Source: Methanobacterium spitsbergense (lineage in GTDB: Archaea > Methanobacteriota > Methanobacteria > Methanobacteriales > Methanobacteriaceae). From it: a stretch of DNA of 63,033 bases. The notes beneath the pieces are model-generated. The model was not told the origin of the DNA, searched no databases, and saw nothing but the letters and a program-made list of their open reading frames with translations. The number at the start of each line of letters is the position of its first letter. Position 1 is the stretch's first letter. Shown piece after piece: positions 27,555 through 36,400 of the stretch. Position numbers and translations under genes: made by a program. Where the stretch lies: assembly GCF_019931065.1 (NCBI RefSeq), contig NZ_JAIOUQ010000005.1, positions 9,663 to 72,695 of the forward strand, written 5' to 3'.

Positions 27555-29954
27555 TTACCATATCTCCTGACCATTATTAAAGCTAGCTGTGAATATCTTG
27601 TTAGGATCGTTCGTCTCTTTTACATTAGGAATATTTTTGTCATCAAGACTCCCCAAGCCTAATGGTACATACAGGGTGAAATCCAAGCTATCATCTCCCT
27701 TAGAAACCGCTTCAAAATATGCATTGACTGCATCAGGACTGGATATCATCGGGTCTACACTTCCAGTATATGCCCCGTTATTTCTAGTCTTATCAGCATA
27801 ACTGAATGCTGTTCCAAAAAGAGAATTGTTGCTGATCTTATCAGTTGATTGTGCACCATATATACTATTAGATAACAATACCCATCTTGCGAGCTGCCAG
27901 CTTGGCCACATACCATTTCCCCAGCTCATTCCAGGAACAAAAGGATCTTCGTTCGTTATTTCCGACTTTGACATTTCAAATGCCAAAGTTGCAATCGAAA
28001 TTAACATGAACTCCTTGGCAAAATCATGACCCTGTGGACTCCAGTTCTTATCTGTATGTTTAAGTACAAAATTAGCTGTCTGATAAAAAGAACCCTTCTG
28101 CTCACCATAATCTTGTGTGATTTGAATATCCAATGCATGAGAGAGCATACTGAAACCAGGAGTCCAGAATCCTTTTTTACCATTCTCATCGTAGTCTATT
28201 ATTCCATCACCGTTCTCATCAAACCCTTCCATGAATTCATTTACAATTGAAGAACCTGTTAGGGTATCATGTGCTTCTGCATAGCTCATGATAGTTTTTT
28301 GCATATCCCAAAGCATGCAGCTAGGATTGTAATACATGGTATTTGTCATCATTTCAATGAATTTGTTATTTTCAATTCTACCAAGATGACCGGAGAGCGA
28401 TGCCATTGGTGTGCTGTTTATACTGTCCCATCCTGTTACATAGTACTGCTGCTGTCCTAATCCTCTTTTTTCAGCATATTGATATAGATTATATCTGAAA
28501 AGAGGTGAATCAAGTCCCTCTGTTGTTATTATATTTTTTCCTTCAATTTTAGCCACAGGAACATGATGCACAAACTCGGTGTTCCAATTGTTCTTTCTTT
28601 TGAGTTCCAATCCTTCAGACATGGGCACTGTCTTGAAACAGTATCTTGAGCATAGAATGTCCATTGCAATACAGTCTAGTGATGAGAAGATGTATCCTTC
28701 AGGAATTCTGACAGCGATACCTTCAGCATTATGGTTAAGATTGATCATATTGATGGAATCTGAAACATGTACCATGAACACATTCTGGGCCTGTACTGCT
28801 TTAATAATATCAGCCTGAGTTCCGGGCATTCCTGCAGTCTTTGTGGTTAAGTATTTTCCGTTTTCGTCCTTTACAGGCAGGTTGGTTTCATCATCCATTT
28901 CCACAACCCATGGCATGTGTGGAAGCTTTGCTTTATAACTAGGCATTTCTGTAGATGGTAACGCGTATTTCCATGTATTTTTATCGCACGTACCCGAGTG
29001 ACATTGTGTGGGGTAGAGTCCTATACCAAGATTTTTAATTGCATTGGTGATTAGGTCCTGGGCATGGATTTTGAGTTTGGGAACATTTATGAGTATGGAA
29101 CCCGGATAATCTTTCATATCTTCAGAATTAGCTGGATGACCACCAATTATTACCTTGTGAATGGTGATTTCTTTGTAATTCTCTCCCTCTGGAACTGGAA
29201 CCGTTCTTCCACGGGATGAATCATGGTCTAGCTTGTTTAGATCGTAAACCATCAACCGATCACTTGCTTTACCTGGAGTAATGTATCTACCTGCAATGCT
29301 GTCTTCATAGCCCTTCATGGGGTCGTCAGTATGGGATGATTGATGATGCTCACCCAAATACTTACGAACGAAGTAGAAACCCCAACCTCCATTAAAATCC
29401 CCACTTCGTCCTTCAAAAACAGCTTCAGAAGTGATTTTTTTCCCTGCAATATCACTAAAAATAGATTCCAAAATTAAGGACGATGTAGAAGCCTCACCTA
29501 AAGACATCTGGTGATAGTTGATGGCTAGTTTATCATGGAACCACCTCATCAAAGCAGCTATCACCGACCAGTCCGTACAAATAGGTGCACCCAGATCTTC
29601 ACCGTGAGTATTAGGTTCAATAACCTGTGGCCCGACCAAATTAGGTTTGAATAACAATTTCTTTCCTGATTCTGTCAGAAATTTCACCTCTTTAATGAAT
29701 CCTGTTTCCATGTCAAGACAGATCAGAGAATGATCAATATGGGCGTATATATAGTCGATTTTTTCAACTATCGCTGCCCATGCCTCTGGATCATCGTCGT
29801 TAATTACCTTCTGAAGCAGTTGAGGAATTTCTGCATAGGCCTTTGAAGGATCCATACGTGCAGCACAGACAGGTGATCCCTTTGAATCTGTATTTTTCTT
29901 TCCCAATTCTGAATCTATGAAATTTCCTTTTTTATGATATTCATTTGCACCCAT
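27555..29954 (-). CDS. Large DUF362-type protein with EF-hand-like loop
   Basis: A 799-residue protein without signal peptide or membrane helix. KLLFKPNLVGPQVIEP (near residue 100) and ILINVPKLKIHAQDLITNAI then KNLGIGLYP (near 285-315) are the conserved segments of DUF362, a family of uncharacterised, often redox-linked proteins. The long C-terminal part is unfamiliar. Near residues 577-588 it has DENGDGIIDYDE, a perfect calcium-binding EF-hand loop (D1, N3, D5, G6, I8, E12). Its start lies 17 bases after the stop of the short-chain dehydrogenase gene. Cofactor and reaction cannot be deduced. It is much longer than usual DUF362 proteins (about 300-400). Confidence 0.75.
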   Translation of the reverse strand: MGANEYHKKGNFIDSELGKKNTDSKGSPVCAARMDPSKAYAEIPQLLQKVINDDDPEAWAAIVEKIDYIYAHIDHSLICLDMETGFIKEVKFLTESGKKLLFKPNLVGPQVIEPNTHGEDLGAPICTDWSVIAALMRWFHDKLAINYHQMSLGEASTSSLILESIFSDIAGKKITSEAVFEGRSGDFNGGWGFYFVRKYLGEHHQSSHTDDPMKGYEDSIAGRYITPGKASDRLMVYDLNKLDHDSSRGRTVPVPEGENYKEITIHKVIIGGHPANSEDMKDYPGSILINVPKLKIHAQDLITNAIKNLGIGLYPTQCHSGTCDKNTWKYALPSTEMPSYKAKLPHMPWVVEMDDETNLPVKDENGKYLTTKTAGMPGTQADIIKAVQAQNVFMVHVSDSINMINLNHNAEGIAVRIPEGYIFSSLDCIAMDILCSRYCFKTVPMSEGLELKRKNNWNTEFVHHVPVAKIEGKNIITTEGLDSPLFRYNLYQYAEKRGLGQQQYYVTGWDSINSTPMASLSGHLGRIENNKFIEMMTNTMYYNPSCMLWDMQKTIMSYAEAHDTLTGSSIVNEFMEGFDENGDGIIDYDENGKKGFWTPGFSMLSHALDIQITQDYGEQKGSFYQTANFVLKHTDKNWSPQGHDFAKEFMLISIATLAFEMSKSEITNEDPFVPGMSWGNGMWPSWQLARWVLLSNSIYGAQSTDKISNNSLFGTAFSYADKTRNNGAYTGSVDPMISSPDAVNAYFEAVSKGDDSLDFTLYVPLGLGSLDDKNIPNVKETNDPNKIFTASFNNGQEIW

Positions 29955-29971
29955 AACATCACGTCCTGATA

Positions 29972-30811
29972 TTAATAATAATTTCCGCCCCTTTCATACG
30001 CAGCTCTGCGTTCGGATGCCATTTTAAGTAGGAATTCTTCTGCATCAGGATCTTCAAGGTTATATTTTTTCCATATACCTACAAGTTCGTCTTCAGGAAC
30101 AACTATAATCCCCTTATATTCTGAAACCCTGTCAAGAATTAGTTCTGCTGCTTTGTCAGCAGGATATGCATCATCCGGGATTTTTATTTGATCATGAGTT
30201 GTGCCATCTATTGATTTTTTAAAGATGGGAGTGGCAATATTGGAGGGGCAGATATTCGAAAAATGGAGCCCTTTCTCAGCGTACTCATATTTCAGACATT
30301 CAGTGAGACCTGTGACCCCAAATTTTGTAAGTGAATAAAGCCCCTGAAATGGAAATGGTATAAGACCTGCTATGGAGCTTGTGTTGATTATATGACCAGA
30401 ACCCTGTTTTAACATAATGGGTACAGCAGCATGAACACCATAAATAACACTCCAAAGGTTAGTATCAATGATATTTTTCCAATCTTCGAGTGTAGCTTGT
30501 TCAAAAGGTAAAGTACCACCAACACCTGCATTGTTGAATAAAAAGTCGAGACTACCTGCTTCTGCTGCAGTATCTTCAATTGCCTTTTGTACCTGTTTTT
30601 GATTTGTTACATCAACTATGATGGTGTGAATTCGATCTTTGTATTGAGAAAGTTGTTCAGCAGCCGCTGCTACCTTATCAGGGTTACGTCCAACCATATA
30701 TACAGTTGCTCCTCTTTTTAGAAGTTCTTCACTCACTGCATATCCAATACCAGAATTTGCACCTGTAACCAAACATATTTTATTTTTATAATATTCTGAA
30801 TTACTCATCAT
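29972..30811 (-). CDS. Short-chain dehydrogenase/reductase
   Basis: About 279 residues of the classical SDR fold, an NAD(P)-dependent oxidoreductase of alcohols or ketones. It shows TGANSGIGYAV (dinucleotide binding), NNAGVGG, NTSSIAG (catalytic Ser) and YSLTK (catalytic Tyr and Lys). Two adjacent ATGs follow GGAGATGAT, so the start is at MMSNSEYY; a third ATG four codons upstream lies before that signal. It starts 20 bases after the acetoacetate-decarboxylase-like gene and precedes the DUF362-type gene closely. Together with the decarboxylase-like partner, a keto substrate seems likely. Confidence 0.9.
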   Translation of the reverse strand: MMSNSEYYKNKICLVTGANSGIGYAVSEELLKRGATVYMVGRNPDKVAAAAEQLSQYKDRIHTIIVDVTNQKQVQKAIEDTAAEAGSLDFLFNNAGVGGTLPFEQATLEDWKNIIDTNLWSVIYGVHAAVPIMLKQGSGHIINTSSIAGLIPFPFQGLYSLTKFGVTGLTECLKYEYAEKGLHFSNICPSNIATPIFKKSIDGTTHDQIKIPDDAYPADKAAELILDRVSEYKGIIVVPEDELVGIWKKYNLEDPDAEEFLLKMASERRAAYERGGNYY

Positions 30812-30831
30812 ATCATCTCCCATTTATGGAT

Positions 30832-31626
30832 TCACTTTATTATTTTAGCTCCCATAGCATGAAGTTCAGCACTACCATCCATTAAAACAGCCTGATTAAT
30901 CTTTTTAATTGGTAAAGATGCTAGACTGTTAATTATATGATATTGAGAGGGATTCTGCATCGGAGTTTGTTCTGTCCATTTAAGGCTGCCTTTTCCTATT
31001 TGTGCTGTTTCAGCTTTTATACTCTGAGGATAAAGTATAAATTGGCTTAGCTCTGCCCCTGGTGCTCCTACTTTTGGAATATACCTCCATCCAATGGTGT
31101 TCATAGTTTTAAATTGTGATTTTAGCTGTTCTAAATCATTTCCAGTTATTGCATTCGTTGCTTCGAAGTTCATATTCAAAAAGGTGTTTCCCTCATAACT
31201 GGTTGTGGTTGCATAATGGGGTTTTAATATGTGTAGGTCTGCAATATCTGCATAAATTTTTGGAATACCTGTCTGTTCCCTTCCCCCAAGGATGGGTTGT
31301 GTGTTGTTCTCCCATGTTACAAGAGTGTAATCCCCTTCCAGTTGGTCCTTTTTTCCAGTAAAACTTACAGGCGCAGATACATTAATCACATTATACTGTC
31401 CACCATGCATCCAGTTGATCTCAGTAAATTTCGAGAATGCTACTTGTACCTCGGGAACAAGTAATTCAAATTCTTCAGGAATAAAATTTTCTAGAATTTT
31501 CCTGTCAGTTTCATAACTCATGGCAAGAGAAGTTACTTTCTGATAAATTTTCGATTCTGGATCAAATTTACCTCCACCAAAATGTATTGGCATTAAGTAT
31601 GTGAAGTCTTTTTCAGGTCTAAACAT
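30832..31626 (-). CDS. Acetoacetate decarboxylase-like protein
   Basis: 264 residues of the acetoacetate decarboxylase superfamily: [27 protein letters not shown] and [15 protein letters not shown]. In the classical enzyme the site reads PKK, with the first Lys as Schiff-base nucleophile and the second lowering its pKa. Here the first Lys is kept but the second is Ile, as in superfamily members doing other chemistry. A different reaction, such as aldol or hydratase type, is therefore possible. GGGAGGAGGTAAAAT gives a strong start. It heads an operon with the SDR, DUF362-type and HdeD-like genes. Confidence 0.85.
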   Translation of the reverse strand: MFRPEKDFTYLMPIHFGGGKFDPESKIYQKVTSLAMSYETDRKILENFIPEEFELLVPEVQVAFSKFTEINWMHGGQYNVINVSAPVSFTGKKDQLEGDYTLVTWENNTQPILGGREQTGIPKIYADIADLHILKPHYATTTSYEGNTFLNMNFEATNAITGNDLEQLKSQFKTMNTIGWRYIPKVGAPGAELSQFILYPQSIKAETAQIGKGSLKWTEQTPMQNPSQYHIINSLASLPIKKINQAVLMDGSAELHAMGAKIIK

Positions 31627-32624
31627 ATTTTACCTCCTCCCAGTAAATCTTATTAATAATAATTCCATTATATCCACCTTAAACTTTTTGATTTAAAATT
31701 AAAATGTATCAGGATATATTACAATTCCTAACAACTTAAGGGATAAATCAAAATATTCTCCATAGATTAACTTGTAATCTATACGAACAAATGAACAAAA
31801 AATTAAATCTAATATAACACCGATATATATGGACTCGGAAGGAATAAAAATAATAGGCTGATTGTAAGCGATAGTTAGAAAAATATCCAATATCCATGTT
31901 ATTGTAACATCGGGATAATATAAAGCTCAAAAATTTGTTTTAAGAGGTGATACATAGCAGAATTTGCAAAAAAATAAAAATTTTTAATTGAAATATGTTT
32001 TGTCTATCTTTACCCAAATTTAAAGGATTATCTCCATGTTTTATCATTTAAAGCATATTTGAGATAAATATAAAGTATACAACGAATATTAAAGATACAA
32101 CCCACATTAATGGATGGACCTAAGAAAGGCATTTATTGATTTAGTAGAATCGAAGGATTCTGATATAATTGAATTTAATGTGAACAAATTAAAGAATATT
32201 GCTTCATTTAAAAAGAAAACATAACATGCCATTTTCAATGGATAAGAATACTACTTCATCTATTTTTTTAAGATTAATTTGGAATTCGGCCTTATATGAA
32301 ATTTTCCCCGCATTTTTTGGGACTCCTACTTTATGTAAACTTTTATTTTTATATATACGATTGAGCACCTAACCCCCAATGTATGTTCTTCGCTTAGTTG
32401 CTTGCTTCTTTTCATGAATTTGGGTCCCACCAAGCTTCGCTTGGATCCTCCCGATGATTACTTGTTTTCTTCTTTTATTCTACTATTAATCTACCACCAT
32501 ACTCCCCGACATCCTCCCCTCTGCTTGACTCGCTACGCTCGTCAATAGATTGCTGTGTTTCTAACTCTGTATGTACATGTATCGCTTCTTTTTTGAATTA
32601 ATAAAAAAAAAGGAGAGGATATGA
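31627..32624. other. Long intergenic region with hairpins
   Basis: About 1 kb. The left part should hold the promoter of the decarboxylase-like operon. A 36-codon frame at 32114-32224 (DLRKAFIDLVESKDSD) lacks a start signal and may be a gene fragment. From about 32330 to 32580 the sequence is unusually pyrimidine- and C-rich for this genome and contains hairpins CCAAGC-TTC-GCTTGG (32430-32444) and TTGAC...GTCAA (32525-32545). I cannot assign it to a known RNA or mobile element. Confidence 0.45.
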
Positions 32625-32789
32625 TTGTTGGATATACCTAAAGAGTTAAAAGGGAAGGAATTAACAGCATATTTAGTAGAAGAGAGAGAGATAATATAAT
32701 CGGCAGGATAGTGTGAATATAATTTCACAGAGGCTAGAGACATATTAGATAAAATTGATGTTAAAAGTTGGAGTGTACGAAATATTATA

Positions 32790-33473
32790 ATGGATTTATA
32801 CAATTATAATCCTCGGAATAAAATGCAACCAGCAATAGAGAAGATTATAAGAGTTCCAGATCCTCGTGCAGTCAATCCACTCCTTAAAGCACTTAAAATG
32901 TCTAAAAAACATAGTAAGTTAATATTAAATGCTCTTTTAGCATATGTTTCATCTCACGAAGATTATATATGGGAAATAAACACTGATGATGACCTGCTGA
33001 TTCAATGGTCTGCTAAATATGCATTAATTAGTCTCTGTTTACAACCATATTCTAAAAACGCTGAAGTTGTCCAATTAAATCATGTATCTGAATTAATTGA
33101 AGCAGTACCTGAGTTTTCAAAGTTCATCCTTGATATAGGGATTCAAATATCATCCCCAGATACCCATGAAAGAATCAGAGGTATTAAAAATATAGGAAGA
33201 CGTGAAGATAGACTATTTGATGATGTCTTACATAAAATATTTCAAGAAGACCCTGATAAGAGTGTCAGAGATGCTGTAAAAAGTTTACTCAAACATTCTA
33301 ACTTTGAAGCATCATTTAATTCTATGATAAAAAATGCTTGGAGTGATGATAACAGAACTAATCTTGAAACAGAATCATATAATGACATAAACTATAGAGA
33401 TATGGAAGCTCAAATAGAAGAAAATGATGAGTACATGGACGATATAATTTCAGGGCTGTACAGGAATCGGTAG
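32790..33473 (+). CDS. HEAT-repeat-like protein, possibly N-truncated
   Basis: 227 residues of helical pairs as in PBS-lyase-type HEAT repeats: VPDPRAVNPLLKALKMSKK, DEDL-like acidic helices and FQEDPDKSVRDAVKSLLKHS. Such proteins act as scaffolds. The annotated ATG lacks a ribosome binding site. The same frame is readable upstream from TTG at 32625, which follows AGGAGAGG, through DIPKELKGKELTAYLVEERE, but is broken by TAA (32697) and TAG (32706); after these it continues EYNFTEARDILDKIDVKSWS into the annotated start. It may thus be a gene with a decayed N-terminus. Confidence 0.6.
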   Translation: MDLYNYNPRNKMQPAIEKIIRVPDPRAVNPLLKALKMSKKHSKLILNALLAYVSSHEDYIWEINTDDDLLIQWSAKYALISLCLQPYSKNAEVVQLNHVSELIEAVPEFSKFILDIGIQISSPDTHERIRGIKNIGRREDRLFDDVLHKIFQEDPDKSVRDAVKSLLKHSNFEASFNSMIKNAWSDDNRTNLETESYNDINYRDMEAQIEENDEYMDDIISGLYRNR

Positions 33474-33669
33474 AATAAGCTTTGAAGCTATTCTTACATT
33501 ATTCATTTATCTTATTTTTTTTCAAAAAAGATATTCAAAATACGTGAAAAAGGTCACATAATCCTTGTTTTTTTATTTAAAAATCTTTCTATTTGGTTGT
33601 AATTAAACAATATATATTAATAGTCCCTATCGTAAAAATATCAAAGGAAGGTCAATAATTTTTTTTGGG

Positions 33670-36243
33670 ATGGGGGTGGAAAGATTTATAGGACAATGTA
33701 AATTTTCAATAAATGATCATAATTTAATGGTTTTAGTAGTTTTAATAACCCTATTAGCTGTTATTTTTGCTTTGGGTATGGGTAATGTTTCAGCTGCACC
33801 GGGAGATACTATTTATGTTAATGGTAATAGTACTTTGGGAAATGATGATTGGAATGGTGAATCTGCAACATATCAATCAGGCATAATCGGCCCTAAATAT
33901 TCAATAAAAAACGCAACAGGAACAGTAAACACCAACGGACAAATATACATAGCCAATGAACAATACCAAGGAATAAACAACACAGGAATCACCATTGATA
34001 AAAACATGACTATTAATGGAGAAAGTCAAACGGATACAATAATAAACGGAACCGGCGCCAACTGGATATTCAATATCCAAAATGGAATATATTTTTCAAT
34101 CAACAACCTAACACTAACCAACGCAACCACAACTAATGGTGGTGCTATCATGAATGATGGTACTTTGACTGTAACAGGCAGTACATTCACAGGTAACAAA
34201 GCAACTAATTATGGTGGTGCTATCTACAACCATGATGGTACTTTGACTGTAACAGGCAGTACATTCATAAACAACAATGCAGTTGTTGGTGGTGCTATCT
34301 TCAAAAATGATGGTACTTTGACTGTAACAGGCAGTACTTTCACAGGTAACAATGCAGGTAGTGGTGGTGCTATCTACAACAATAAGGATACTTTAACCGT
34401 AACATGCAGTACTTTCACAGGTAACACCGCAAATTCTGATGGTGGTGCCATCTACAATGGTGGTACTTTGACTGTAAACAACAGTAATTTCACCAGTAAC
34501 ACCGCACAATATCATGGTGGTGCTATCGCCAATTATGAGGGTACTGTGATAAATAATAGTACTTTCACCAGTAACAACTCTGCAAATTCTGGTGGTGCTA
34601 TCTACAATTATTATGGTACTTTGACTGCAACAGATAGTAATTTCACCAGTAACACCGCAGATGTTGGTGGTGCTATCTTCAATTATGGTGGTACTGTGAA
34701 TGTAACAGACAGTACTTTCACCAGTAACTTTGCAACTTATTATGGTGCTATCTACAATGAGGGTATTTTGACAGTAAATAACAGTACGTTCACCAGTAAC
34801 ACCGCACAAGCTTATGGTGGTGCTATCTACAATGCTTATGATAGTACTTTGAATGTGAGTTTCTGTCGGATTGTAGGAAACACGCCATATGATATATATT
34901 CTGATGGAGATTCCTGTGATGTTGATTATAATTGGTGGGGGTCTAACTTTGTGGGATCAGATCCAGTTACAGCAGGAAGAGTAGTAGGGGCCACTGTTTC
35001 TAAGTGGTTAGTTTTAACTACTACATCTGATCCGAACACCATTAATACTGGTGAAACCTCAAATATCACAGCTGATCTGTTACATGATCAAGATGGAGTT
35101 TACCAAAACCCTACCGGTGGTCATGTTCCTGATGGAATTGTTGTTAACTTCGCAAGCGATGCATTAGGCACAGTCAACCCATTAACAAGTACTATGATTA
35201 ATGGTGAAACATCAACACTCTTTACAGCAGGTTTAAATCCAGGAATATCTACAATAACATCAACTGTTGATGCAGAAACCGTAAATACAGATGTTACAAT
35301 TAACTCAGCTGCACCTCCAATTGTTACCAGCACAAATCCGGTTAACAATGCAGTTAATGTCGCATTGAATAAGGTAATACAGATAACCTTCGACAAAAAC
35401 ATACAACTCGGAATGAACCCTTGGATAGAACTCTATGAAACAGTAACAGGAAACACCAAAACATTCACAACAAACATAGTAGACAATATATTATCCATAA
35501 CACCAACCTCACTACTAGCACTAGGAACATCGTACTCTGTTATCCTACACTCCAACAGCATCACAGATATGGCAGGAATTGGATTAACAGCCCCTTATAC
35601 AACACGATTCACAACAGAAGCTGCACCAGTTGTTACCAGTACAAGTCCACTTTACAATGCATTTAACGTCGCATTAAATAAGGTGATACAGATAACCTTT
35701 GATAAAGCCATACAACTCGGAACCAATCCATGGATCGAACTCAAAACAAGCAACAGTGGAACAATAGTACCATACACAACAAACATAATAGGAAATGTAC
35801 TATCAATAACACCTAACTCACTCTTAAATGCAGGAACTAAATACACAGTCATCCTACACTCCAACAGCATAACAGACATGCAAGGAAATGGTTTAAACAC
35901 ACCGTACACAACCATATTCACAACAACCTTACCACCAGTCGTAACAAGCACAAGTCCAATGAACAACGAAGTTAATGTGGCTGTAAATAAGGTGATACAA
36001 ATCAACTTCAGCAAAGCCATCCAACTCGGAACTAACTCATGGATAGAACTCAAAAATCAATACGGACAAATAAAACCATACACAACCAGTATAAACGGTA
36101 ACACACTGAATATAACAGCCAACGCAGCATTTGCAAGAGGAACAACCTACACAGTCATACTACATTCAAACAGCGTTACAAGCACAGGCGGAGCAGGACT
36201 AACAACACCATACACAACAAAATTCACAACAACCACAACATAA
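33670..36243 (+). CDS. Adhesin-like protein, beta-helix plus Big_5 domains
   Basis: An 857-residue secreted protein. A signal peptide (LMVLVVLITLLAVIFALGMG ending VSA) is followed by right-handed beta-helix repeats with GGAIYN/GGAIF motifs (about residues 60-400), an Ig-like region and three SbsA-type Ig-like (Big_5) repeats such as NVALNKVIQITFDKAIQLG and YTVILHSNSITDMQGNGL. No C-terminal membrane anchor is present, unlike the adhesin at 7602, so it may be released or bound non-covalently. The start is ATG 33670 or GTG 33676; GGGATGGG lies close by. A role in cell-cell or host/surface contact is inferred from the family. Confidence 0.85.
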   Translation: MGVERFIGQCKFSINDHNLMVLVVLITLLAVIFALGMGNVSAAPGDTIYVNGNSTLGNDDWNGESATYQSGIIGPKYSIKNATGTVNTNGQIYIANEQYQGINNTGITIDKNMTINGESQTDTIINGTGANWIFNIQNGIYFSINNLTLTNATTTNGGAIMNDGTLTVTGSTFTGNKATNYGGAIYNHDGTLTVTGSTFINNNAVVGGAIFKNDGTLTVTGSTFTGNNAGSGGAIYNNKDTLTVTCSTFTGNTANSDGGAIYNGGTLTVNNSNFTSNTAQYHGGAIANYEGTVINNSTFTSNNSANSGGAIYNYYGTLTATDSNFTSNTADVGGAIFNYGGTVNVTDSTFTSNFATYYGAIYNEGILTVNNSTFTSNTAQAYGGAIYNAYDSTLNVSFCRIVGNTPYDIYSDGDSCDVDYNWWGSNFVGSDPVTAGRVVGATVSKWLVLTTTSDPNTINTGETSNITADLLHDQDGVYQNPTGGHVPDGIVVNFASDALGTVNPLTSTMINGETSTLFTAGLNPGISTITSTVDAETVNTDVTINSAAPPIVTSTNPVNNAVNVALNKVIQITFDKNIQLGMNPWIELYETVTGNTKTFTTNIVDNILSITPTSLLALGTSYSVILHSNSITDMAGIGLTAPYTTRFTTEAAPVVTSTSPLYNAFNVALNKVIQITFDKAIQLGTNPWIELKTSNSGTIVPYTTNIIGNVLSITPNSLLNAGTKYTVILHSNSITDMQGNGLNTPYTTIFTTTLPPVVTSTSPMNNEVNVAVNKVIQINFSKAIQLGTNSWIELKNQYGQIKPYTTSINGNTLNITANAAFARGTTYTVILHSNSVTSTGGAGLTTPYTTKFTTTTT

Positions 36244-36400
36244 AATAAAATAAGCGAATATTATAGAGGATTAAAAAAAACTCCTCACATTTCCTATTTT
36301 TTTTCATTAATTCTTCTAAAGTTTTTTTTTAAAATTTCAAATATGTATATAAGAAGTAATAGAATAATAATAATAATAAAGATATTATGGTTATTTTAAA

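Noticed and set aside
31699..31930. Two overlapping minus-strand frames of about 60 codons
   Set aside because: No start signals, overlapping each other in different frames, and atypical composition.
34393..35402. Long minus-strand frames across the second adhesin
   Set aside because: They mirror repeated adhesin codons (Thr/Asn/Gly-rich) and have no start signals.
33670..36243. Repeated GGTGGTGCTATC blocks as a mobile or CRISPR-like repeat
   Set aside because: They are codons of GGAIYN beta-helix repeats inside one long reading frame.
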